Assembly (NCBI GenBank): GCA_900552315.1
Contig: URZM01000008.1
Coordinates: 1-29,652, forward strand
DNA from: an uncultured Bacteroidales bacterium
GTDB taxonomy: Bacteria > Bacteroidota > Bacteroidia > Bacteroidales > Muribaculaceae
DNA: 29,652 nucleotides
Reading direction: 5' to 3'
Part shown: in pieces, positions 1-6,773 of the stretch
Numbering within the stretch: the stretch's first letter is position 1
Layout: every line of letters begins with the position of its first letter
Notes under the pieces: model-generated
Databases searched by the model: none
What the model saw: only the letters and a program-made list of their open reading frames with translations
Told to the model about the DNA's origin: nothing
Translations under genes and position numbers: made by a program

Positions 1-1027
1 GGTAGCCGCTCCAGCACATGCCGATGGCGGTGAACACGGCTATGGCGTTGCCGTCTATCCAGCCGCTGTCGGCGAAGGTGGGCACCAGGCCAAGGGCAGC
101 GCCAACAGCTCCAAGGGCAGTGATGGGGAAGGCTACAAGGTGGGGGTCGGTGAATCCGAAAAGCCACTCAAAGACAAAGCCGATCTTGTCGAACAGGTCC
201 GGGAGCAGTTCTATGCCCTCGTAGGCCGCGCCGGTCCAGGTGCCGTCGGCGCTGGGGCCGAAGGTGAGAATCATCACCAGCGTGGAGATGATGACCACGC
301 CGGGGATGATGGCTATGCCCACGTCCACGCCGGTCTTGCCCCCGTCCAGCAGGGAGTTCAGCACACGAATGAAAGTGGAGCGCTCCTTGACCTCGGGGGC
401 CGCTTCCTTAGCGCTCCCCTCCAAGGCCACGGCGGCCTCATGTTCATAGTTCGGATATGCCTTTATCACGAAGCGCTGCATCAGGCGCGTGGAGACCACA
501 CACCCGGTGAAGGCTCCCACAAACCCAATGACCGGGGACACGAAATAGCCCTGCCCCACCATGAACACCATCACCAGCAGGCCCATGCCGAAGGCGGTGC
601 CGAAATTGGTGAGCGAGATGTACTGGAATTTCTTGAAATATGAACAGAAACGCTTGTCCTGGGAGAGGGATATGATGGCGGGGTTGTCGCTCAGGAAGGT
701 CATGACGGCTCCCAAGGAGGCCACGCCGGGCAGGTGGAAGAGGGGCTTCATCAGAGGCTTGAGCAGCTTCTCCACCAGGGACACCACGCCGAACTCCACG
801 AAGAGCCTGCCTATGGCGCCTGTGATGACGCAGATGGCCATGAGGTAGAACACGGTGTTGAGCAGCAGGTCGTGGCCCGTGTGCATTATGGTGTTGAGCA
901 TGTTTGCGACCCCCATCTTCTGGCCTATGAGCCAGAACACGCCGAGCACCAGAATCAGGCACACGCAGCCTGAGGGCGCGCCGACGCGGCGTATCCCCTT
1001 TTTCTTGTCTTGCGTTTTCGTATCCAT
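1..1027 (-). CDS. Gate-domain (nucleoside-recognition-like) multi-pass membrane protein, C-terminus cut by window edge
   Basis: Reading the minus strand from the ATG at 1027 gives an open frame of about 342 codons that runs off the window at base 1. After a short Lys-rich N-terminus (MDTKTQDKKKG) there are several long hydrophobic helices. A central block contains TFLSDNPAIISLSQDKRF followed by a glycine-rich stretch (TNFGTAFGMGLLVMVFMVG). This pattern is typical of inner-membrane proteins with Gate/nucleoside-recognition domains, especially the group annotated as CD0519/CD1768-like membrane proteins. The substrate is not known, and a transport or gating role is family inference only. The start lies one base past the stop of the upstream porin gene, so the two are almost certainly co-transcribed. 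A porin plus inner-membrane carrier pair would suit uptake or efflux of a small solute, but that is inference. The stop codon is outside the window. Confidence 0.75.
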   Translation of the reverse strand, partial: MDTKTQDKKKGIRRVGAPSGCVCLILVLGVFWLIGQKMGVANMLNTIMHTGHDLLLNTVFYLMAICVITGAIGRLFVEFGVVSLVEKLLKPLMKPLFHLPGVASLGAVMTFLSDNPAIISLSQDKRFCSYFKKFQYISLTNFGTAFGMGLLVMVFMVGQGYFVSPVIGFVGAFTGCVVSTRLMQRFVIKAYPNYEHEAAVALEGSAKEAAPEVKERSTFIRVLNSLLDGGKTGVDVGIAIIPGVVIISTLVMILTFGPSADGTWTGAAYEGIELLPDLFDKIGFVFEWLFGFTDPHLVAFPITALGAVGAALGLVPTFADSGWIDGNAIAVFTAIGMCWSGY

Positions 1028-1028
1028 G

Positions 1029-2072
1029 TCATTTGAGTCTGAACAGGTTCATGTCCCAGGTCACGCCGCAATCCAGCACCACAGTGCGATCCTGCATCAA
1101 GTCGGCGTCGTTTGTGTTCCGCCCCCAGGAACCGTAGCAGTTGGCATGCAGCCGCAGGCTCGTCCGGGCCTTGCGCAGGGGATAGAACTCCACCCCGCCG
1201 CCAGCCATGCTAAGCTCGGTGCCGGGCAGCACGAAGGAGTCGGCCGCATTTCCCGCCCGGTTCACGTCATACGTATACTTTGCATGCAGCTTCCAGGCAG
1301 GCGACGGTCTCCAGCTCAAATCCGCCACCACGGAACAGTCTCGCAAAAGGAAGGCCTGCCCTCCGGCATAACGGTTCATGAGGTCAAACTCCAATGTCAC
1401 GGCGTCATAGTCAAACCTGTTGCCCAACATTATGTAGTTAATGTACCTGCCCTTAGCCCACTCGGTGAGATTCACGCTCCAGATGGGGCTCCACAGGCCA
1501 TGCGTTCCACGCCATAACAGGCTGTAGCCATACATGTTCCGGTTTCCCGAGCTGTGGAACATGCTTTGGCTCACCTGGAACTGCAAATGGTCATCGCTGT
1601 CGCGCGGGGTCCATCCGGCGCTCACGCCCATCTGCCAGCAGGCTACGTTCTGCCAGAACACCCCCGTGCCATACAGATCCACAGGATTGCGGTCATACTC
1701 CCAGCCGCCGATGGCCACTGCCTGCTTGCCCGCAGTGAAATTAAAGTCGCCGGTGGCCCAGTCCACATACACCCAGTCCGTGGCGTCGAAAAAAGAACCG
1801 TCGAAAGCCGCCTTGTTGAATCTTTGTCTCCATGAGTAGGTGATCCCGTCCACTATGCGTCCGTCCAGACGCATCATCAGATACTTGCCCTCGAAGCCTG
1901 AGTCCGAATCCCTCACATGAGAGTCTTCCCAGGTGTTCTGCCAGTCCACACGGGCTCGCACGTTGATGTCCAGCAAATCCGTGTGACGGGCTGTCACGGA
2001 GTCTGTCTGCGCCGCCTGCGCGGCCCCGGCCATGAGCAATGCGCAAAGGCCGGCAGTCAATAGTCTATCCAC
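1029..2072 (-). CDS. OprO/OprP-like outer-membrane porin
   Basis: This encodes a 347-aa secreted beta-barrel protein. From the GTG start at 2072 the product begins with a compact signal peptide (VDRLLTAGLCALLMAGAAQA, cleavage after AQA). It continues with alternating aromatic/polar beta strands and ends in a Phe-rich terminal strand (TWDMNLFRLK) expected for BAM-dependent insertion. Blocks such as GKQAVAIGGWEYDRNPVDLY resemble the Porin_O_P family of Bacteroidetes, so I call it a general or anion-type porin; the substrate is unknown. The frame stays open up to an ATG at 2192. However, an exact -7 promoter element (TAATTTTG, 2154-2147) lies inside that extension, and the 40 extra residues would sit in front of the signal peptide, so I prefer 2072. 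The gene is first in a two-gene unit with the Gate-domain membrane protein. Confidence 0.8.
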   Translation of the reverse strand: MDRLLTAGLCALLMAGAAQAAQTDSVTARHTDLLDINVRARVDWQNTWEDSHVRDSDSGFEGKYLMMRLDGRIVDGITYSWRQRFNKAAFDGSFFDATDWVYVDWATGDFNFTAGKQAVAIGGWEYDRNPVDLYGTGVFWQNVACWQMGVSAGWTPRDSDDHLQFQVSQSMFHSSGNRNMYGYSLLWRGTHGLWSPIWSVNLTEWAKGRYINYIMLGNRFDYDAVTLEFDLMNRYAGGQAFLLRDCSVVADLSWRPSPAWKLHAKYTYDVNRAGNAADSFVLPGTELSMAGGGVEFYPLRKARTSLRLHANCYGSWGRNTNDADLMQDRTVVLDCGVTWDMNLFRLK

Positions 2073-2146
2073 AGTAAATGTCGGTATTAGATTCCTTGGG
2101 TTATGAATGAAGGAACGCCCGCGCGAGGCGTCGCCCTTTCGCGCCG

Positions 2147-2178
2147 CAAAATTAATTAAATTCCGCGTAACATGCAAG
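2147..2178 (-). promoter_or_regulatory. Bacteroidetes-type promoter for the porin operon
   Basis: On the minus strand the -7 element TAATTTTG (2154-2147) is preceded, after about 20 bases, by CTTG (2178-2175), a near match to the -33 box. Transcription would start near 2140 and leave a leader of about 70 nt before the GTG at 2072. The site lies inside the longest open frame and is the main reason for choosing the downstream start. Confidence 0.6.
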
Positions 2179-2192
2179 TACCGTACACTCAT

Positions 2193-2431
2193 GCACGCCC
2201 CGGCTCGGCGACATGAAACCCTCGGCGAGTGAACAGAGAGGATTGTATTGAAAAAAGAAAATACTTGTGTTAATTTATTTAAATAAACGTTAAATTCAAG
2301 AATGGCTATAATTATTATTTAATTGTCGTTTAGTGTATTACTAATTTTAACGCACAGTTTAATTCAGCGACTACATAATTTACTTGAATATTTTACTTAA
2401 ATTTGCGACACAGAACTCAAGTATTTTAATT
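2193..2431. other. AT-rich intergenic region between porin operon and lysis-like cassette
   Basis: This AT-rich gap separates divergent units. It contains a perfect 14-bp palindrome at 2274-2287 (TTTATTT/AAATAAA) that could bind a dimeric regulator. Its composition contrasts sharply with the GC-rich coding DNA on both sides. I see no tRNA, no attachment-site-like direct repeat and no additional convincing gene in it. Confidence 0.5.
2398..2405 (+). promoter_or_regulatory. Putative -7 promoter element of the lysis-like cassette
   Basis: TAAATTTG at 2398-2405 is an exact match to the Bacteroidetes TAnnTTTG element and lies 26 bases before the ATG at 2432. No clear TTTG sits 19-20 bases upstream, so only the -7 half is supported. 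Confidence 0.45.
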
Positions 2432-2701
2432 ATGAAACTCCTGAAAGAAACCCACAACCCCGACATCGCGCATTGCCCCGGCACACGGAGCGCGTTCTGC
2501 AAGAACTGCCTGCGAAGAGCCCTGCTCGAGTTATGGCTCACAATCCCTGCCGACTCCTCCGAGACAATCCTGCTCATGCCTCCACAGGCCAACCAGTACA
2601 CGTGCCCGTGCGTGATAACGATGCCCTCCAATTACGCTCACGGACGCACGGCTCCGGTAAGGGTCCGGTACACAGGCCGCTCCAGAGGCGTGGCCGTATG
2701 A
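2432..2701 (+). CDS. Small Cys-containing hypothetical protein (89 aa), first gene of the cassette
   Basis: I do not recognise this gene. The product starts MKLLKETHNPDIAHCPG and carries cysteines in two clusters, a C-x8-CxxC-like group near residues 15-28 and a CPC near residue 64, with a basic C-terminus. Small zinc-binding phage-type or regulatory proteins look like this, but no family can be named. The frame is open from an ATG at 2384. The ATG at 2432 is preferred because the -7 promoter element at 2398-2405 lies inside the longer version. It is followed after 54 bases by the 165-aa gene on the same strand and is probably transcribed with it. Confidence 0.55.
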   Translation: MKLLKETHNPDIAHCPGTRSAFCKNCLRRALLELWLTIPADSSETILLMPPQANQYTCPCVITMPSNYAHGRTAPVRVRYTGRSRGVAV

Positions 2702-2755
2702 GCGGCTCCCCGCGACAATCAAACATTCCTATAAACCACAATAACCATCTCAATA

Positions 2756-3253
2756 ATGAACACGCCCGCAACCTTTACCTCCGTCAACCGCGACGGCTCA
2801 TGGACGCTGACCGTTCTCTTCAACGTGGCAGACCATCTGGAACGCCTGCACGCACGTGTCTCGCTCATAAACCACAATCTGGCCCCTGACCCTGACACAG
2901 GCGGGGAGTCGCTGAGCTGGGAGGAGAGCATAGACGCGTCTATGGCGACATTCTCGCTGGCCAGCGCCGCCGACCGCGTGACGCGCCGTCTGGCAGCCTG
3001 GGGCGTCTCCATGACCGTCAGTCCGGAATCGGTGAACATACAGGTGCCTTGGCCCTCGGACCCGGGCCGGTTCGCCCGGCTGACGGCCTCGCAGGCCGAC
3101 GCAGCCATATTCCACCTCACGCTGGCCGACAAGCTCACCCTCGCCCCGCAGCCCATGCGGGAGGCCATACGCATAATGCGCGACGAGCACAGGGCGTGCG
3201 GCGAACAGGCCCTGCAGGACATGGCCGCCACCATGGCCATCACACATCCATGA
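2756..3253 (+). CDS. Hypothetical protein (165 aa) of the lysis-like cassette
   Basis: I recognise no domain. The protein is soluble, begins MNTPATFTSVNRDGSWTLTV, has a beta-rich first third, then mostly helical Ala/Arg-rich sequence with repeated acidic/basic helices (for example ADKLTLAPQPMREAIRIMRDE). No signal peptide or membrane segment is visible. Its stop overlaps the start of the next gene (ATGA at 3250-3253), so translation of this unknown is coupled to the holin-like protein and it belongs to the same unit as the amidase. That position would suit a phage-derived structural or regulatory protein, but this is inference from context only. Confidence 0.65.
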   Translation: MNTPATFTSVNRDGSWTLTVLFNVADHLERLHARVSLINHNLAPDPDTGGESLSWEESIDASMATFSLASAADRVTRRLAAWGVSMTVSPESVNIQVPWPSDPGRFARLTASQADAAIFHLTLADKLTLAPQPMREAIRIMRDEHRACGEQALQDMAATMAITHP

Positions 3254-3498
3254 GGCGACAGCCCCAAACGACCAAGACGATGAAGACAGGCAAGAACAAC
3301 GAGAAAGACAAGAAGCGCACCCCGCAACTGTGGTGCGCCGTGGCACTGGTGTGCATGGGATGCCTCCTGCTGGGTGCAGGGTTCGTGACGCCTCCCCCGG
3401 GCGAGATACACTCCTCGATACTGGTGGCGTTCGGCGAGACACTCACCTTCGCCGGAGCCCTCTTCGGCATAGACTGGCGCTGGCGGCAACGGCCGTGA
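3250..3498 (+). CDS. Two-transmembrane holin-like small membrane protein (82 aa)
   Basis: The product has a Lys/Arg-rich cytoplasmic N-terminus (to about residue 28) and a first hydrophobic helix at about residues 30-49. A short loop rich in Pro (TPPPGEIHSS) follows, then a second helix (SILVAFGETLTFAGALFGIDW) and a short basic tail. Size, topology and the position directly before an endolysin-type amidase fit a holin or holin-like protein. Similar two-helix proteins with a PP-G-I-S-L-FGE-FAGALFG-D pattern commonly sit beside amidases in Bacteroides elements, which is from memory and not searched. An internal ATG at 3280 is an alternative start, but the ATGA overlap with the upstream gene supports 3250. 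Confidence 0.65.
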   Translation: MRRQPQTTKTMKTGKNNEKDKKRTPQLWCAVALVCMGCLLLGAGFVTPPPGEIHSSILVAFGETLTFAGALFGIDWRWRQRP

Positions 3499-3531
3499 AA
3501 TGAGTCAATAATTCCCAATTATATTTCAACT

Positions 3532-3951
3532 ATGAGACCCGACAAAATCATAATACATTGCAGCGCCACCGAAGAGGGGCGCGACTTCAGCGCACGCGAC
3601 ATAGACGGCTGGCACAAGGCACGCGGCTTCCGGCGCATAGGCTATCACTGGGTGGTGAGGCTGGACGGCTCCCTGGAGCGCGGAAGGAAAGAATACGAAA
3701 TCGGGGCGCACTGCCTGGGGCAGAACGCCCGCTCCCTGGGGATATGCTACATAGGAGGCCTGCGAGGCGGCAAGCCTGCCGACACGCGCACGCCCGCACA
3801 GCGCGCCGCCATGGCACGCCTGGTGGAGGACCTGCGTAGCCGATACCCCGGCGTCACCGTGCACGGGCACCGCGAGTTCGCCGCCAAGGCATGCCCCTGC
3901 TTCGACGCCGCCAGCGAGTACGCGCCTCGCCGAGAGCCGAGAGCCAGGTAA
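3532..3951 (+). CDS. N-acetylmuramoyl-L-alanine amidase (Amidase_2 / T7-lysozyme type)
   Basis: This 139-aa single-domain enzyme is predicted to cut the amide bond between N-acetylmuramic acid and L-alanine in peptidoglycan. Visible Amidase_2 features are IIIHCSAT near residue 10 (first zinc-ligand His), GYHWVVRLDG near residue 40 and GAHCLGQNARSLGICYIGG near residues 60-80. VHGHREF and then KACPCFD near residues 118-131 supply the second His, the catalytic Lys region and the Cys ligand. There is no signal peptide, as expected for a phage endolysin that needs a holin; the two-TM protein directly upstream (33-base gap) would supply that. In Bacteroidales such amidases often occur in small non-virion cassettes. 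Confidence in the enzyme is high; the biological role (lysis, release, remodelling) is inferred. Confidence 0.92.
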   Translation: MRPDKIIIHCSATEEGRDFSARDIDGWHKARGFRRIGYHWVVRLDGSLERGRKEYEIGAHCLGQNARSLGICYIGGLRGGKPADTRTPAQRAAMARLVEDLRSRYPGVTVHGHREFAAKACPCFDAASEYAPRREPRAR

Positions 3952-3964
3952 GGGAAAACAACAT

Positions 3965-4051
3965 CCCCGGCACCCTGACATCACGTCGGGGCGCCGGGGA
4001 CGGTCTTCTCCCGCAGGTCAAGCCGGCGCCTCTGCGCCTGCGACGACCTGC
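3965..4051 (+). other. Tandem strong hairpins downstream of the amidase (candidate structured 3' end or small RNA)
   Basis: Two stable stem-loops follow the amidase stop. The first pairs CCCCGGC (3965-3971) with GCCGGGG (3993-3999), with additional GAC/GTC and CCC/GGG pairing inside. The second pairs GCAGGTC (4013-4019) with GACCTGC (4045-4051) and encloses a GGCGC/GCGCC mini-hairpin (4025-4038). No T-run follows either, so a simple intrinsic terminator is not the obvious reading. Confidence 0.45.
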
Positions 4052-4115
4052 CACACAAATAAGATTGAAATAAGCCTATACAATTGTTATATTCCAATAA
4101 AAAAGGAGAAGACCC

Positions 4116-4217
4116 ATGAAAAAATCACCTATCGTTAGTATGCTTGTCAGTGTCATTTACCTCACCATCACCTTGTGTACCTTACGGGTTCCGGCGGTCT
4201 GGACGCTCACCAGGTAA
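4116..4217 (+). CDS. Candidate 33-aa hydrophobic mini-protein (smalltalk-like)
   Basis: This short frame starts MKKSPIVSMLVSVIYLTITL, a basic start followed by one hydrophobic segment, and ends at TAA 4215-4217. It is preceded by AAAAGGAG ending about 9 bases before the ATG, one of the best ribosome sites in the Bacteroidales part of the window. In many Bacteroidales genomes a roughly 30-aa protein beginning MKK and annotated as smalltalk sits beside an Amidase_2 gene, and the position here agrees. That comparison is from memory. The last 61 bases overlap the convergent gene that ends at 4157, so the true 3' end could have been altered, or the frame could be chance. Confidence 0.45.
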   Translation: MKKSPIVSMLVSVIYLTITLCTLRVPAVWTLTR

Positions 4218-5194
4218 GGGCCTGCCGGCAGGTCCACGGAGCGCGGGGAGCGCCAGGAGCCTACCATACGTCCGTCGGGCGTGAAGACGGCCATAGCGTC
4301 GCAGGGGCCGTCCACCACTATGCGTCCGGGCAGAGCCAGCACGGCGACATCATCAGTCACCGGGGACACGGCGCCCGTAGTGGGGTCCGCCGAAAAACGG
4401 AACAGGTCAATCTCACCTCCGGTGGGGCCATCGTCATAGCCCAGGGACACCAGCACATACTCTCTGTCGGGATAGACGTAGACGTATGTCAAATCCTGGA
4501 CGCCGCTGCGGGTGGAGGCTATGAAAGGATAGACCTCTGCGCTCAGGTATGCGTCCATGTCACGGTCCTCCCCGCTTCCATACATGTCCAGGTACCGGGC
4601 CTCGTGCAGGTAGTTGCCGTAAGGGTCGTCGCAGGATGGCGTCACCCTGAGTGTAACCTTGCTGAATCCCTGCCGGTTGGGGTGGTCATCCGCCGTCAGC
4701 TCGAGTATCTCCACCTCAAAAGAGATGTCGCTGTGAGCGGGAGCCAAGGTGTGGAACTCCACATGGTAAATCGGCGAGGAGGGTGCGCAGTCCTCGTCCA
4801 AGGTATAGGCGTACAGGACATAGTCGGCGTCCCAGTCAAGCTTCTCGCCTGCCAGCTTCGTATATGGAGCCCTGTGGGCGCCGTAGCGCAGGTCTGCCTT
4901 GGCGAAGTCTCGCCAGTCCTTGTCCTCGTAGAAGGAGGCTTGGTATTCCCACCACTCCTTGTCGCGGGACTCGTAAATATTGTCTATTCCGCCCCCCTGC
5001 TCCACGGTCTCGGCCCTGGCCACGCCGCAGACGTAGCCTTGCTCGGGGTCGGCGGGCGTTATGCTGAGTATCGCGTCCCTGCTGGAGATGTCGCTCACCT
5101 CCAGGGTTATGGCTTCGGAGCCCATGATATACGGGCAGGCCGCCAGGGCAACGCCCAGGGCGGCAAGTTTACTGTAAAATCTTGTCATATCCAT
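4157..5194 (-). CDS. Secreted or cell-surface protein with T9SS-like C-terminal sorting domain
   Basis: From the ATG at 5194 the 345-aa product begins MDMTRFYSKLAALGVALAAC, a signal peptide whose Cys at residue 20 could be a lipoprotein site; a second ATG at 5188 is equally possible. The body (residues ~25-270) is acidic, Tyr/Asp-rich and beta-like, without an enzyme motif I recognise. The last ~75 residues (for example AMAVFTPDGRMVGSW, DLPAGPYLVSVQT, KVHKVMVR) have the V-x-G-...-L-x-x-G-x-Y-hydrophobic-K pattern of type IX secretion C-terminal domains. Export and surface attachment are thus inferred. The frame extends to 5320, but a -7 promoter element (TACCTTTG) at 5223-5216 lies in the extension, so the later start is chosen. 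Function is unknown. Confidence 0.7.
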   Translation of the reverse strand: MDMTRFYSKLAALGVALAACPYIMGSEAITLEVSDISSRDAILSITPADPEQGYVCGVARAETVEQGGGIDNIYESRDKEWWEYQASFYEDKDWRDFAKADLRYGAHRAPYTKLAGEKLDWDADYVLYAYTLDEDCAPSSPIYHVEFHTLAPAHSDISFEVEILELTADDHPNRQGFSKVTLRVTPSCDDPYGNYLHEARYLDMYGSGEDRDMDAYLSAEVYPFIASTRSGVQDLTYVYVYPDREYVLVSLGYDDGPTGGEIDLFRFSADPTTGAVSPVTDDVAVLALPGRIVVDGPCDAMAVFTPDGRMVGSWRSPRSVDLPAGPYLVSVQTAGTRKVHKVMVR

Positions 5195-5215
5195 CCATGT
5201 TGACAGTTTATGCCG

Positions 5216-5223
5216 CAAAGGTA
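5216..5223 (-). promoter_or_regulatory. -7 promoter element of the secreted-protein gene
   Basis: TACCTTTG on the minus strand (5223-5216) lies 21 bases before the ATG at 5194 and matches TAnnTTTG exactly. A clear -33 TTTG is not seen at the usual distance. Confidence 0.5.
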
Positions 5224-5370
5224 AGCACTTTCCCGCCACCATGTGTTGATATATGCGAAATTCGTTCAAGAGCAAGGGAAAAACATGCTCTAAGAAAATC
5301 CCTCTCCGTGCTAAAATCATTTAAATCCGAACACTCTCTAAGGCAAGATTGAGCCGGACGGCCAGCCTGT

Positions 5371-5949
5371 TCAGCGGCGCAGGAAGCGCTTCTTTAGCTG
5401 GCTGTAGTACTCCGGGGTGATGCCCAGATAGGAGGCTATGTGGCGCTGTGGTACTTTTTCTATGATGGAGGGGCGGTCCGAAAGCATGGCCTCGAAGCGC
5501 TCGGAGGCTCGTCCGTTGTGCGTGTTGGAGTTCTTGTACTCCTGGTAGAAGAGCTCCCCGTAGGCGTAATGCAGCATGTACACCGCCAAGTCCAGGTCCG
5601 CCTGCACCACCTCCCAGTAGTCTTGCTCACGGATGCGCAGCACCAGGGATGGACAGCAGGCCTCCACCTGGTAGTAGGACGGCAGTCCCATCACGAAAGA
5701 GTGCTTGTTCATGAGGATTGAACCGGGCAGGGCAAATGCGAAAGTACGCTCCTTGTCACCGTTCATGTCCGAAAAGCGGAGTATGCCGCTCTTTATGACA
5801 TACACGTCCGGAGCCTTCTGCCCCGTCTCGGTGAGCACGTGCCTGCCGGGAAGCTCCAGCCACTCTCCACGTGCCAGGAGGCGGTCCAGCCCATCCCCTT
5901 TGGGAAGGAAGCCCAGCTCATTCTTGATCAGGAGTTTAAGTTCTTCCAT
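5371..5949 (-). CDS. Crp/Fnr-family transcriptional regulator
   Basis: The 192-aa protein has an N-terminal cyclic-nucleotide-binding-like beta-roll, roughly residues 20-110. It is visible in motifs such as LPGRHVLTETGQKAPDVYVI, KSGILRFSDMNGDKERTFAF and ALPGSILMNKHSF. A long dimerisation helix follows, then a short C-terminal helix-turn-helix (VPQRHIASYLGITPEYYSQL, about residues 165-185) ending KKRFLRR. No FNR-type cysteine cluster is present at the N-terminus, so an oxygen-sensing 4Fe-4S role is not supported. The ligand is unknown. The HTH form QRHIASYLGITPEYYSQL is typical of short Bacteroidetes Crp-like regulators. The gene lies downstream of the Bax-inhibitor gene, separated by a strong GC hairpin. 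Confidence 0.88.
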   Translation of the reverse strand: MEELKLLIKNELGFLPKGDGLDRLLARGEWLELPGRHVLTETGQKAPDVYVIKSGILRFSDMNGDKERTFAFALPGSILMNKHSFVMGLPSYYQVEACCPSLVLRIREQDYWEVVQADLDLAVYMLHYAYGELFYQEYKNSNTHNGRASERFEAMLSDRPSIIEKVPQRHIASYLGITPEYYSQLKKRFLRR

Positions 5950-5975
5950 AGTCTACCCTCGGTATATATTTGTCA

Positions 5976-6001
5976 GGGCGGGGGAGGCCGATCCCCCGCC
6001 C
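5976..6001 (-). terminator. GC-rich hairpin between the Bax-inhibitor and Crp/Fnr genes
   Basis: A perfect 9-bp stem, GGGCGGGGG (5976-5984) with CCCCCGCCC (5993-6001), closes an 8-base loop. In the minus direction it follows the Bax-inhibitor stop at 6019 and is followed by the AT-rich stretch TGACAAATATATA rather than a pure T-run. It probably terminates or attenuates transcription from the upstream gene. Confidence 0.5.
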
Positions 6002-6018
6002 CGTGTGCATGTGAGGAC

Positions 6019-6738
6019 TCAGTCACGCGAGGCTCCCAGGAACCTGAGCAGGTACAGGAACAGGTTGATGAAATCCAGGTACAGGTTCAAGGCTCCCATG
6101 GTGGCGAGCTTGTCGGTGAGCTGCGGAGCCAGGTTGGCGCTGGCCAGCTGCTTGATCTGCTGGGTGTCCCAGGCCGTAAGGCCCGTGAAGATGAGCACGC
6201 CGGCTATGGAGATTATCCAGTCCAGGGTGCTGCTGGCCACGAACATGTTCACCACCGAGCAGATGATGAGGCCGATCAGGGCCATCATCAGGAAGCTGCC
6301 CATCTTGGCCAGGTTGCTTTTGGTGAAATAGCCGTACACGCTCATCACGCCGAACATGCCTGCGGTGATGAAGAATGTGTAGGTTATGGAGCCTATGTCG
6401 TAGACTATGAATATACCCGAGAGGGAGGCTCCCATCAAGGCCGCGAACAGGCAGAACAGGGCCAGGCAAGTGCCGGTGCTCATGGAGTTGAGCTTCATGG
6501 GCAGCGCGAAGGCCATGATGATCATGACTATGAACATACCCCAGTACACTATGGGGTTGCCGTATATGAACATGAGCGCTGCGGGGCTTGAGGCTATGCC
6601 CAGGGCCACGAAGGCCGAGATGAGAAGTCCCACGGTCATGCGCACATACACTTTCTTCATCACGGCGTTCACCTGTTCGGCCACCGTGCGCGCCCCGGCC
6701 ATGAAGGGAGGGGGCGTCTGGTTGTTGTAATACTGCAT
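6019..6738 (-). CDS. Bax inhibitor-1/YccA family membrane protein
   Basis: The 239-aa protein has a soluble N-terminus (MQYYNNQTPPPFMAGARTV) and then seven closely spaced hydrophobic helices. Family hallmarks visible are VYVRMTVGLLISAFVALG in the first helix, YFTKSNLAKMGSFLMMALIG in the middle and LTAWDTQQIKQLA near residue 190. Asp residues at the C-terminal side (LYLDFINLFLYLLRFLG) match the UPF0005/TMBIM fold, in which bacterial members act as pH-gated calcium leak channels; that role is family knowledge, not shown here. Length is normal. The upstream gap to argS holds a seven-unit array of a 9-bp repeat. Confidence 0.93.
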   Translation of the reverse strand: MQYYNNQTPPPFMAGARTVAEQVNAVMKKVYVRMTVGLLISAFVALGIASSPAALMFIYGNPIVYWGMFIVMIIMAFALPMKLNSMSTGTCLALFCLFAALMGASLSGIFIVYDIGSITYTFFITAGMFGVMSVYGYFTKSNLAKMGSFLMMALIGLIICSVVNMFVASSTLDWIISIAGVLIFTGLTAWDTQQIKQLASANLAPQLTDKLATMGALNLYLDFINLFLYLLRFLGASRD

Positions 6739-6773
6739 ATCTTGTCTTGGTTTTGGTTTGCGATTTCAGGGGG

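Noticed and set aside
4175..5203. A 342-codon plus-strand frame opposite the secreted-protein gene
   Set aside because: The minus-strand gene has a signal peptide, a promoter element and a T9SS-like tail; the plus-strand frame has none and is His/Val/Gly-rich.
5960..5967. TATATTTG on the plus strand as a promoter
   Set aside because: It points into the Bax-inhibitor gene from its 3' side, has no gene to serve and no -33 partner; AT-rich sequence explains it.
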